Shown here piece after piece: positions 8,576 through 17,700 of a DNA stretch of 64,000 bases. Position 1 is the first letter of the stretch. The number at the start of each line of letters is the position of its first letter. The notes below the pieces were generated by a model, which saw only the letters and a program-made list of their open reading frames with translations, had not been told where the DNA came from and searched no databases. Source of the DNA: Vibrio mexicanus (GTDB lineage: Bacteria; Pseudomonadota; Gammaproteobacteria; Enterobacterales; Vibrionaceae). The stretch spans positions 1 through 64,000 of the forward strand of contig NZ_JYJP01000070.1 of assembly GCF_001012815.1 (NCBI RefSeq), in the 5' to 3' direction. The translations under genes were made by a program, and so were the position numbers.

Positions 8576-8986
8576 CTACCAAAACATCAATTTTTGGGTT
8601 GTCCCCATGTGGGTTTGTGAATAGGTATCGAGTTGTTGAGTTAACGCGTTGTCGGTGCACTTTTCATAGATTTGAAGTAGCTTACCATTGGTTAAGCAGA
8701 CCGAAGTCATGTAGAGCAAGGTGGATTCAAGCTCTTCATTGGTCAGCGCATCAAGTTTGGTTTCTAAATTTAAGGTTGGAATTGCAAGTGGGGCAGATTC
8801 TTTGAGTGGAATGTATGACAGCTCGTTCATCAGCTTCATTACCACACGTTGCTCGTTGTCAGAGAGTGTTCCTTTCATATCGTTTTGAAACTGGTCTAAT
8901 ACCGCTTCGGTATAGCTCTGTTGTGCGCGCATAGCAAAGCTGCTACTGGCAAATAAGAGACTTATAATAACTAGAACAATTCTCAT
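8576..8986 (-). CDS. Predicted periplasmic protein, unknown function
   Basis: A 136-aa product with a clear signal peptide (MRIVLVIISLLFASSSFA, cleavage after residue 18) and a helical mature domain containing two cysteines (SVCLTNG and EKCTDN) that could form a disulphide. GGAGG lies 9 nt before the ATG. I do not recognise a family. It is followed upstream on the same strand by a serine hydrolase, but the 160-bp gap suggests separate transcription. Confidence 0.75.
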   Translation of the reverse strand: MRIVLVIISLLFASSSFAMRAQQSYTEAVLDQFQNDMKGTLSDNEQRVVMKLMNELSYIPLKESAPLAIPTLNLETKLDALTNEELESTLLYMTSVCLTNGKLLQIYEKCTDNALTQQLDTYSQTHMGTTQKLMFW

Positions 8987-9146
8987 CCCTTTAATCCTCC
9001 TAGATTCGTCCTTTCGGCATCTATCTTTTAGTCTAGAACACCGTGGTTGAGCTTAGTGCCTTGCCTTCGACAAATGTGACAGGCAAGGCTTTATTAGTGG
9101 GCGTTTTTTGACCATATCTTACTTGTCGGGCAGATAAAGGTTTTCT

Positions 9147-10568
9147 TTAGTGAGTCAGTTGGTTCTCATCTTGTCTAAAGTGTTCTTCGCTGTGAGGTGA
9201 AGTGAACGCCATAACAATGAGCCTAATGGATTCAAGAATCACTGAGCTGGCTAGAAGTAACGTGAGGTTCGGGGCCATGTTGAAAAGTTCGTGATACCCC
9301 ATTCCTCGACCTAATATGATGCCAATTATCCACGGCATCGCCAGTAATGAAGCGATCTTAACGGATGTTTGTAGCAGTACCTGTCGCTTTTGTTTTTCCG
9401 ACAGTTGACCTTTCCCTTGCCGTACTTTAACGATTCCGCGCACGCTAGAGAAAAGATCTGCAACGATGAGAAGAGGTAAAAGTATGGATAGCCATTTGAT
9501 AATGGGATTAGGTGAATGATCTTCACCAATCACTTCTGCAATCATAGCTTGAGTCAGATCTCGTATGGCAAACAGGCTTTGAGGCAGGTTATAGCTATTG
9601 GAAAGTATCACAACGGAAAGATCGGCTTCTGGTATATATACCGCTTTTGCTAGGTATCCATCCACATCACCGTCGTGACCAATTCCCTTCATACCAAAGT
9701 AGGTGTCATGCGACCAGCCATAGGAATAGGCTTGAGGGATTGAAGCGGCATCGTGCATCAGCTTAAGTGCAGACATGGAAAGAATGGCCTGGCCATCGTT
9801 GCCAAGACCATCACGCTGAAATCTCAAAAAACGGTTATAGTCATCAGCGCTGCTTAACAGGTATCCTGATGGAATATCAGCTTCCGCTGGGTGTGACCTA
9901 ACCGGTATCGATACTCGCATTAAAGAGATGTGGCCTGTCGTTTCAATTGGAAGGTGCTGCGGCGTGCCGCTTGAGTCCATTCCAAGTGGGGTAAAAAGCG
10001 AGTCTTTTAAAAATTGAGCAAATGATTGACCACTTACACGTTCAACTAAAAGCCCTAAGAGATCATAACCTAGATTACTGTAGTACCAGTTTTCATCGGG
10101 CTCCGCATACAAGCTAGCTTGGGCCATCAAATCTATTAAAGATTCAAGTGAGTCATTAGGTTGGTATTGATAGCGAAAGTTTTGTGATGAAAGGCCCGAG
10201 GTGTGGCTCATTAATCGGCGAATAGTCAGATCATTTTCGCGGCCGTCTGCCAGTTTCAAATCAGGAATATAGGTGGTGATTGGTTGACTAATGTCGATTT
10301 TCCCTTGTTGCTCAAGAATTATTACAGCAGTGGCTGTAATGGGTTTTGAAAGCGAAGCAATAAGGGTTGTTGTATCTGGGTTCCAAAGCGGGTCTGACCC
10401 CGCCGAGCCTGAGAAGATGACGTCATCGCCATGAGAAATTACGGTCGTAATATTTTCTGCACCATACAATGTAATGTAATCATCAAGAAGTGTATTTATT
10501 CGCTCTGAATTAGCGGAAGCGAAGGAGCTAAAGAGTGTGAAAAGGGCTAACCAAGGCAAAAACTTCAT
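9147..10568 (-). CDS. Beta-lactamase/penicillin-binding-type serine hydrolase with membrane tail
   Basis: A 473-aa class C beta-lactamase-fold hydrolase: signal peptide (MKFLPWLALFTLFSSFASA), the nucleophile motif SLSK (S-x-x-K), the Tyr-x-Asn motif YSN in WYYSNLGYDLL, and a later HDGDVDG that corresponds to the third (H/K-x-G) motif. The C-terminal 100 residues hold about three predicted membrane helices, so the catalytic domain faces the periplasm on an inner-membrane anchor. The start is the ATG at 10568, with AGAGGA 6 nt upstream; a longer frame would begin in the promoter region. Members of this family cleave D-amino-acid peptides or esters; the substrate here is unknown. Confidence 0.87.
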   Translation of the reverse strand: MKFLPWLALFTLFSSFASANSERINTLLDDYITLYGAENITTVISHGDDVIFSGSAGSDPLWNPDTTTLIASLSKPITATAVIILEQQGKIDISQPITTYIPDLKLADGRENDLTIRRLMSHTSGLSSQNFRYQYQPNDSLESLIDLMAQASLYAEPDENWYYSNLGYDLLGLLVERVSGQSFAQFLKDSLFTPLGMDSSGTPQHLPIETTGHISLMRVSIPVRSHPAEADIPSGYLLSSADDYNRFLRFQRDGLGNDGQAILSMSALKLMHDAASIPQAYSYGWSHDTYFGMKGIGHDGDVDGYLAKAVYIPEADLSVVILSNSYNLPQSLFAIRDLTQAMIAEVIGEDHSPNPIIKWLSILLPLLIVADLFSSVRGIVKVRQGKGQLSEKQKRQVLLQTSVKIASLLAMPWIIGIILGRGMGYHELFNMAPNLTLLLASSVILESIRLIVMAFTSPHSEEHFRQDENQLTH

Positions 10569-10863
10569 CGTGGTCCTCTTGAAGAAAGGCTCTGTAAATT
10601 GTGGCTGCATATAAGTGTACGGAATCACTCTAACTGATTGAAAAAATGCCACAATCTACAAATGATCAATGAACCAGCTTTGCGATGCGGGGTAAGGTTT
10701 ATTGAAACAGATGTTTAAGTCGTCTCAATTTATCAATGAAATGTCTGTTTAAGCTGATCAAGCCCGAAGTAAAGTGCTTACCAGAAAGCCTGAGAGTAAG
10801 ACTGTTTAATTTTCGTTAAATCAGTTACTTTGGTGACAGGGAATAAATAGTTCTAGGTGGACC

Positions 10864-11739
10864 ATGTTTGAACAAGTCATAGGGATTCTTTTTCCTGTCT
10901 TTGCACTGGTTACGGTCGGTTTTTCGGTTGGGCGTTGGTTGAAGCCCGATTTTAAGCCAATCAATCGCATCAACATGGATACTTTTACGCCCGCTTTAGT
11001 TTTTTCATCGCTGGTGGCGATGCCGCTTGATACTCAACAAGTCCCGCTTTTGAGTGCATCAGTCGTTGCTGTGTTGGTTCCCGGTTTGGTTATGATCCCT
11101 CTGTGCCGTCTTTTCAAGCTGCGCTATAAGGCTTGGGCACCACCCCATATGTTTCGCAACAGTGGAAATCTGGCTATTCCACTATTTACTTATACGTTTG
11201 GTGATACGGCCTTAGCGTCCGCAGTGCTTCTTTTTGTTGTTTCTGCATGTATCCATATCAGCTTGGGCCTAGCATTATTGAGTGAAGGAAATCCATTCAA
11301 ACAGATCATCAAAATGCCGATATTCCTCGCGGCAATGAGCGCCCTCATACTGAACTTATCAGGTATTGGCATGTGGTCGCCACTTTATGAAGCGACAGTG
11401 CTTTTGGGCCAAGCGGCGGTGCCCGTTATGCTGCTCTCGCTAGGCGCACAAATGTGTAATATGCGGTTGAGTGGATTGAAAGTCGGCGTATTTTGTACGC
11501 TTCAATCGCTCTTTACAGGAGCAATTGCTTTCGCTGTGATCTATTTTTTCATTCCTCTTCCGACTATGCAGCTTCAGATGATGGTGCTGTTTACCATGTT
11601 ACCTCCCGCAGTTATGAATTATCTGTTCGCAGAACGTTTTCAAATTGAATCCACCAAGGTGGCTTCAATGGTGCTATTTGGTAACTTCTTCAGCCTGCTA
11701 ACGTTACCACTATTGCTTACTTTCGCGCTCTCCTTATAG
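10864..11739 (+). CDS. AEC-family (auxin efflux carrier-like) transporter
   Basis: A 291-aa membrane protein with about ten hydrophobic segments in two halves, the AEC pattern. The first helix (VIGILFPVFALVTVGFSVG), the motif FRNSGNLAIPL and the late PPAVMNYLFAERF segment match the family, which exports organic acids, amino acids or related anions. AGGTGG stands just before the ATG. The end overlaps the end of the leftward membrane-protein gene by 23 bp, so the two are convergent. Substrate is not predictable. Confidence 0.88.
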   Translation: MFEQVIGILFPVFALVTVGFSVGRWLKPDFKPINRINMDTFTPALVFSSLVAMPLDTQQVPLLSASVVAVLVPGLVMIPLCRLFKLRYKAWAPPHMFRNSGNLAIPLFTYTFGDTALASAVLLFVVSACIHISLGLALLSEGNPFKQIIKMPIFLAAMSALILNLSGIGMWSPLYEATVLLGQAAVPVMLLSLGAQMCNMRLSGLKVGVFCTLQSLFTGAIAFAVIYFFIPLPTMQLQMMVLFTMLPPAVMNYLFAERFQIESTKVASMVLFGNFFSLLTLPLLLTFALSL

Positions 11740-12709
11740 TTGGGGTTTCGCTTATAACTCGCGTTTGATCATCGAGGGGATTGCAGCACTCTGAAAATAA
11801 AATGAGTGCAATAGCAAAGATTGGCAGATGACCTATCACCTCATGAGCGCCAGAGACCGTTGTAGTGATAGTGAAGACGACGATGAGAAATGTCACGACG
11901 ATTCGATTGGCGATGCCCACCATAAGCATTCCGCCCAGTAAAATCTCACAAAGCCCAGCGAACCAAACAAAATGTAGATGGGAGAACTGCTCCCAGCCTA
12001 ACAGTGCAAATACATTGTAATGTGGGTATTGTTCTAGAAAAGCCAGCGAGAGCCCTGGGCTCAGTAGCTTGTTATGGAACCCTAATACCAGTAATTGTAA
12101 GCCGAGCATCACTCGCAATATGATGGTGGCGATTTGCCTCAAGTTCAACATGAGCGAAAGTGGGTATAGGTTCTGCTGATCGGCAAGGCTCAGGTTTGGG
12201 CCAATCAGTACAAGCGCAATACCGATTCCCAGTAGTTCAAACAGATAGTCGATGGTCAAAGTAAAAGGCAGGATAAAGAGTGTAACGATGGTGAGAACAA
12301 TGACGAACACACCACTGAGGGATACTGACACAACCATGGCTAAAGCAATGGCGATTTGCAGCACCACGCCCAACATCTGATGTTGCGTATCCAATTGTAA
12401 ATTGGGCGCAATAAAGATTCCTGTTAATGAGTTAACAATAAAAAAAGCTACGATGGCCACGCAATAGAGGCGCCAGAAAACGAGGGAGCGTTTAAAGAAC
12501 GGAGCAGATGTTACATGCCTTAACCATCCCGATTGCGTGATCCAATAAGCCAATGCAGCAAAGGCGATACAGACAAAGAATATTGTTATCGCCAGAGCAT
12601 CGAGAGGCAGGGAAGCTTCCCGATAGTTTTGTCCATCCACAAACCAGCGAACATGGGCTAAACAAGGCACGCAAAACAAAGATAGAGTGATCAGGCTTAA
12701 TGTTCTCAT
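11717..12709 (-). CDS. Polytopic membrane protein, possibly DoxX-like
   Basis: A 330-aa inner-membrane protein with an N-terminal signal-like helix (MRTLSLITLSLFCVPCLA) and about eight further membrane helices. The second half (LRVMLGLQLLVLGFHNKLLSPGL..., then GLCEILLGGMLMVGIANR) looks like a DoxX/SURF4-type helical core. It is the last gene of a three-gene operon: its ATG overlaps the stop of the di-heme peroxidase (ATGA). It may anchor or supply electrons to the periplasmic redox partners, but that is inference. I do not recognise a named family with certainty. Confidence 0.7.
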   Translation of the reverse strand: MRTLSLITLSLFCVPCLAHVRWFVDGQNYREASLPLDALAITIFFVCIAFAALAYWITQSGWLRHVTSAPFFKRSLVFWRLYCVAIVAFFIVNSLTGIFIAPNLQLDTQHQMLGVVLQIAIALAMVVSVSLSGVFVIVLTIVTLFILPFTLTIDYLFELLGIGIALVLIGPNLSLADQQNLYPLSLMLNLRQIATIILRVMLGLQLLVLGFHNKLLSPGLSLAFLEQYPHYNVFALLGWEQFSHLHFVWFAGLCEILLGGMLMVGIANRIVVTFLIVVFTITTTVSGAHEVIGHLPIFAIALILFSECCNPLDDQTRVISETPTIRRARK

Positions 12710-14073
12710 GGTGTGTTCTCCAGTTTTGATGGTGGGTGAAGCGAGCTGTTTTTACCTTGAGAGTTGTGCCGAATTTGAACTCCACTTTCCAGCGTTTTTA
12801 AAAAAGCGACGAGCTGTTTTCTTTGATAAGGAAGTAAAAAAAGATGTTCTAATTCGGTATGTGCGAGCTGATTGGTCGGCGCTCGATTGTAGTAGTCAAT
12901 TACTGCATCTAATGAGGGAAAAGCGCCATTATGCATGTAGGGTGAAGTCAAAGTGACATTTCGTAACGAAGGGACTTTAAAAGCATGCATTAAACCGTCG
13001 CCTTCGCGTTTCATATAGATGAGCTCGTTACAATCACGCTTTATCTTCGTATTGAATTTACCAAGACAATTGAATGGACTGTTCAGTACTTCCTCAATGC
13101 CTTTAAGTCGCCCAGCGTCGGTTTGGCTGCTAGGCGCGGCGGTGACGGAAAAATGATGGTTAGTAAACATAGGTCCGTTATGGCAGCGAATACATTGCGA
13201 CTTCTCGCTTAGGAAAAGCTTCAACCCTTGCTCTTCGGTTTTTGTGAGGATCTGATTGGCTAACGTTAGGTCACCATTCGATAGCGCTTGAACATACTCA
13301 TCAAAACGAGACGGGGCAGGCATGAGTTGAGATTGATAGGCCGCGATGGCTGTCCCTATCGTCGCGAACAACTGGTTGATTTTAGTTTGTTGGTCAAATG
13401 TGAGCGTATTCCAATGCCTATTGGCATTTAAATCAGTCTCTAGATTGGGTGAAGCGCGTTTGGGAAGTGAGCTTTGATTTTCAAGAAACCAAACAGCTAA
13501 ACGATGAATGCTTGCCCTCGAATCTTCATTGCTTTGACGGGTCAAATCTGAGGGATGAATGCTTTGAAAGAAACGTTCTGTGTGATTTAGCAGCACTAAA
13601 CGTACAATCTCAAGTCGGGTTAGACCGTGTTCAGCTTTTGTTTCAAAAGGAACAAGTGCCTGAGACCACAGGCTATCAGCTCTCCCATCCCAGAACTGCC
13701 ACGTTGATGTTGCACTTCCAACGACGGTAGGCGTATTGCGACTGCCATCGGTCTTGTTTCCAGAAGTGAAATAGCGCTTTGGATCGTGACAACTGGCACA
13801 AGAAGTACGCTTGTCTTTGCTGAGTGACTGATCGAAAAAGAGGGCTTGGCCAAGCTGAATGGCAGAGTCAATATCTGAAAAAACATTGTCGCTATTGTTC
13901 ACTAACTGGGCGCGAGATATATGCATAGACGTTAAAAGAGTCAGATCATCGTCGGACCAATGATGGCGAATCATATTGGGTTCGTTACAGCCGGTGAGCC
14001 CTAGGCTGATGAGCAATACGCCAAGTAACGTGAATATTTGATGTCTAAATATCGAACGTAATGGTGAAGTCAT
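12706..14073 (-). CDS. Di-heme cytochrome c peroxidase/MauG-family lipoprotein
   Basis: A 455-aa predicted lipoprotein (lipobox LTGC, Cys29) with two c-type heme sites, CASCH (92-96) and CIRCH (294-298), each in a typical CCP/MauG half. Further family marks are WDGRADSLWSQA after the first heme and the YMHNGAF loop near the C-terminus. Family members either reduce hydrogen peroxide or, as in MauG and MbnH, oxidise Trp or Tyr in a partner protein. The start at 14073 overlaps the upstream YtkA-like gene by 29 bp, and its stop overlaps the downstream membrane-protein start, so all three are translationally coupled. Located in the periplasm on a lipid anchor. Confidence 0.88.
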   Translation of the reverse strand: MTSPLRSIFRHQIFTLLGVLLISLGLTGCNEPNMIRHHWSDDDLTLLTSMHISRAQLVNNSDNVFSDIDSAIQLGQALFFDQSLSKDKRTSCASCHDPKRYFTSGNKTDGSRNTPTVVGSATSTWQFWDGRADSLWSQALVPFETKAEHGLTRLEIVRLVLLNHTERFFQSIHPSDLTRQSNEDSRASIHRLAVWFLENQSSLPKRASPNLETDLNANRHWNTLTFDQQTKINQLFATIGTAIAAYQSQLMPAPSRFDEYVQALSNGDLTLANQILTKTEEQGLKLFLSEKSQCIRCHNGPMFTNHHFSVTAAPSSQTDAGRLKGIEEVLNSPFNCLGKFNTKIKRDCNELIYMKREGDGLMHAFKVPSLRNVTLTSPYMHNGAFPSLDAVIDYYNRAPTNQLAHTELEHLFLLPYQRKQLVAFLKTLESGVQIRHNSQGKNSSLHPPSKLENTP

Positions 14074-14419
14074 GCTTATTACGCTCGTTATCCTCACAAT
14101 TAAGCACAAGCTGCCAAGTGCCAGGCATGTGAAATTTAATGCCCTCTAAAACGTAGCGCCCTTTGTTTGTCGCTGGTGTTATCGCGGGTTCAGTTGGGAG
14201 CCCATGATTATGGCTTGGCATCCCGCCATTAATAGTTAGCTGTGCGCAAGGTTGTGTAGCGCCATCTCCGTTGATGAATTCGAACTCCCAGCTGTGAAAC
14301 TGATTGATCGAAATCTCAACGGGGGAATAGGCGACAGATGTCCAACCCGAGTCATCCGCCGTTACTATTTCTTGGCTTGAGATAATCGTCAGTAATGTGG
14401 TTGCAACGACAAGGCTCAT
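14045..14419 (-). CDS. Small secreted YtkA/FixH-like protein
   Basis: A 124-aa product with a signal peptide (MSLVVATTLLTIISSQEIVTA) and an all-beta mature domain that ends in the YtkA-like pattern MPGTWQLVLNCED. Before it come two cysteines (QPCAQL and LNCED) and a His-rich loop, GGMPSHNHGLP, that could bind a metal such as copper. Three tryptophans lie in the mature part. It is the first gene of the operon with the di-heme peroxidase. The start is the ATG at 14419 rather than a GTG three codons earlier, because AGAGAG is better spaced for it. The family assignment is moderate. Confidence 0.7.
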   Translation of the reverse strand: MSLVVATTLLTIISSQEIVTADDSGWTSVAYSPVEISINQFHSWEFEFINGDGATQPCAQLTINGGMPSHNHGLPTEPAITPATNKGRYVLEGIKFHMPGTWQLVLNCEDNERNKHDFTITFDI

Positions 14420-14631
14420 TGTCTGCACTCTCTTTGTTTCAGTGATATATCCAAGTATTACTGCTGTTATCTTCGGCGATGAATTAATTGTTTGATGTTA
14501 TTCGCATAATTGCATATGGGCTATAATTTGGTTATCCAACTGTGGTAGCTGAGCGATGTTTGCTGTGTAAAGAGAGCTTTTTTCAAAACGAGACCCAGTA
14601 AAACAGCTGAAATGTAAAACGAGACGTGTTA

Positions 14632-14645
14632 TTGACTTGCGTCAA
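14632..14645 (+). promoter_or_regulatory. Perfect FNR/CRP-type inverted repeat ahead of the adhesin
   Basis: TTGAC-TTGC-GTCAA is a perfect 5-4-5 palindrome of FNR shape (consensus TTGAT-N4-ATCAA), 97 bp before the adhesin ATG. It could be an FNR-family or related operator. No other gene in this 323-bp intergenic region is apparent. Confidence 0.35.
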
Positions 14646-14742
14646 AAAGGTGACATGCGTCGTATCATTTGTTATTTTTATTGATATAAAAATAATTTGT
14701 TACATTTTGAATTTTGCCTTATTTGGGCCGCTTGGGGTGACT

Positions 14743-17700
14743 ATGGAAGTAGAAGTTGTACGCCACAGTGTTGTCGTAGAAGAGGTATCGGGAGACGTTG
14801 TTGCTGTCGATACTAAGGGGAATGCGACTTCAGTAAAACAGGGTGATGTGATTCCAGCTGATCACATTTTGATTGTTGCCGATAAAGCAAACGTCATGTT
14901 AGTTGATGGTGGTAAACAATTTCAGCTCGAAGATAATTGTGTTGCTTGCCAGCTAGATGAAGGTGGGTGGGGCATTGCTGAGGTGGCTGGCGAGGTTTCA
15001 ATTGATGAGTCATTGATTGATGAAGCTAGCTTTAGCGAATCAGACCTTGCGGCTATACAAGATGCGATCTTAGAGGGTGCTGACCCGACTGAAATTCTAG
15101 AAGCTACTGCCGCTGGAGGCGCAGGTGGCTCCGCAAATGCTGGTTTTGTCACCGTTGAATTTAATAACCCACAAACGGAAGTCGGTACCTTTTTTGAAAC
15201 TCAAGGCATCTTCCAAACGTTTGATGAGCTGCCCGACGATGAGTTCAGAGCCTTAGAATTGCTGCGGGGGAGAGTCACTCAACGAATCCTTGTCTGAGGG
15301 TTCACTGTCATTGGCGAGTTATTCTCAAACAACTACAAACTCAATTACGATAGTTGCCGCCGATTTAGCATTAGACCCTAGCACCTTTACTCCAACCGCC
15401 GAGTCATTGAGCTTGTTACTCGCTGAGCTGAATAGCGATATTACATCCTCCGGTGAGGCCGTGAGCTTTAGCTACAGCAGTGAAGATAATGCGATTGTCG
15501 GAGTGAATGGTTCAGGTGACGTGTTACGTATCGATATTGTTGCGGCGACTGATGGCGAAAATGTCACCCTCGAACTCACGACAACCGTGCTTCAACCCGT
15601 GGATCATGTTCCATCAGTGGGTGGCGGTTTGGTTTCGTACATTGACGATCAAATAAACATCGCATTTGAAATCCAAGGGCAAGATACTGCAGGGAACTTA
15701 TTGCAAAGCCCTGTTGAAATAGAAGTGGTGCTGCTTGATGGTGCAGACCCAACGATCCTAGAAGCCACGTTTCAGAGTGGTGATGACAATCTTGCATCTG
15801 TAGAGGGACAGCTTGTCCAATTAGGCAGTGATAATCTCCAATCGGTTATCTTGAGTGACGGCGTCACATCTCAGTTTGAAGATTTGTTTAGTGACAACCA
15901 GTCGCTGAAAGCGACGCTATCCGCTGATCAAACCCAATTAGTCGTTACACAAGCAGAGAGTGGCGAACAGGTCATGACTCTGTCTGTGAATGTGGACGGA
16001 AGCTACCAGTTCCAACAGTTTAGATCAGTTGAACAAAATGGAGTGGAAGAGGTGACACTTTCATTCCCCACCATCATTACTGACTATGATTTCGATGTTG
16101 TAAACAACACGATTCAAGTGACAATTGAAGATGGTGCCATTCCTATCATCACCCAAGTAGATTCTCTGAATCTTGATGAAACGGGGCTCACAGGCGGCAC
16201 GGAAGAGGGCGTGGCCGTAGTGAGTGATACCGGCAGTATCACTGCGCAGCAAGGCAGTGACATTATCGACCACTTCGAGTTAGAGCCTAACGAGTTCAAC
16301 CAAGATGGTACGCTACTATCGAGTGACCAAATCGTCCAGTTAGAGCTGGTTTCAGACACGGGCGGCGTGCTCCGCTATCAAGGTTTTATTGAAGTCGACG
16401 GCAGTAAGCAAACGGTGTTTAACGTCGCGTTAGATACACCAACGCTGGGTGAGTATGAGTTTACGTTACTTAAGCCACTTGAACATAAGGGCTTAGAAGA
16501 TGAGCAGCTTACCATTAGTTTACCTGTATATGCGGTGGATTCAGATGGAGACCGCTCAACCATTACGGGAGAGCAAGATGCGACTGCCGTGCAAATTAAT
16601 ATTGTGGTGCAAGATGATGATCACCAGTTGGCTGGCGAGTCTTTCTCACTGACCGAACCTACCGTGGTAGGCACCGAGACGGTATCCCACAACATTTTCA
16701 CAAGCCAAGGTGCCGACGGTTCCAACATTACTTCGTTTACTTATGGTGGAGTGAGCTTCACACTAAATACAAATCTGGATGCGGACGCGGCTCAGAGTTT
16801 TGAGTTTGATGAGGGCGTGTTAACCATTTCCCGTGATGGGGCATTTGGATTTGATGTCGCGCGCGATATTGACCACAGCGTGAGTGAAACCATCACCAAA
16901 GATATCGTGTTCACGGCAGTTGATGGTGATGATGACACAGACACGGTTCAAATCTCATTAGCGATTACCGACGGAGACAGACCAAGCATTACCACCATTA
17001 CGAGCGTGGAGTTTGATGAGGCGAACTTAGCTAACGGCTCAGACCTGGATCTCACCGTTACGAGTTTAACCAAGTCCATCGTGTACCAAGAAGGCAGCGA
17101 TGATATTCACTTTTTCGCGGTTGATGTGACTGAATTTAACACCGATGGAACGTTAAAAGCGGATGGTCTCGCCGTTGAAATGCGCGAAGACCCAAGTGAC
17201 TCCGGTCGTTATGTGGGTTTCACCACAGATGGTGACATTGCCGATAATGACAGCGAAACCACTATCTTCACCTTTGTATTTAATCAATTTGGGGTGGAAG
17301 ACAGCACAGACAAAGGCAATTACACCTTCACTTTGTTGAAACCGTTTGATCATCCGGAAGGGCTGGAAACGAACGACGTCACCTTTAGTTTGCTGATTTA
17401 TGCGCAAGATACCGATAGAGATCCAACGCTACTCACTCCCCTTAATGTCACGGTAACCGACGATATCCCAACTATCGGCGACTTGACTGACCAAAGTGAT
17501 GTCGATGTACAAGAGAGCGATATAGGGATGACTGGCGCAGAAGCCACAGGTGCCTTCGTCACCACCGAAGGTGCAGATGGCGTGGTGAAATATGAGCTCG
17601 CCAATGATGACACCGCCACCGATGGTTTCTTAGCTGGCGGGTTCCCAATTACAATTTCGGAAGTGATGAACGTCTCGGGTGCCACTCAATATCAAGGCTT

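Noticed and set aside
9058..9089. GCCTTGCC / GGCAAGGC hairpin between the serine hydrolase and the 136-aa periplasmic protein
   Set aside because: The stem is good but there is no clear T-run on either strand, so I do not call it a terminator.
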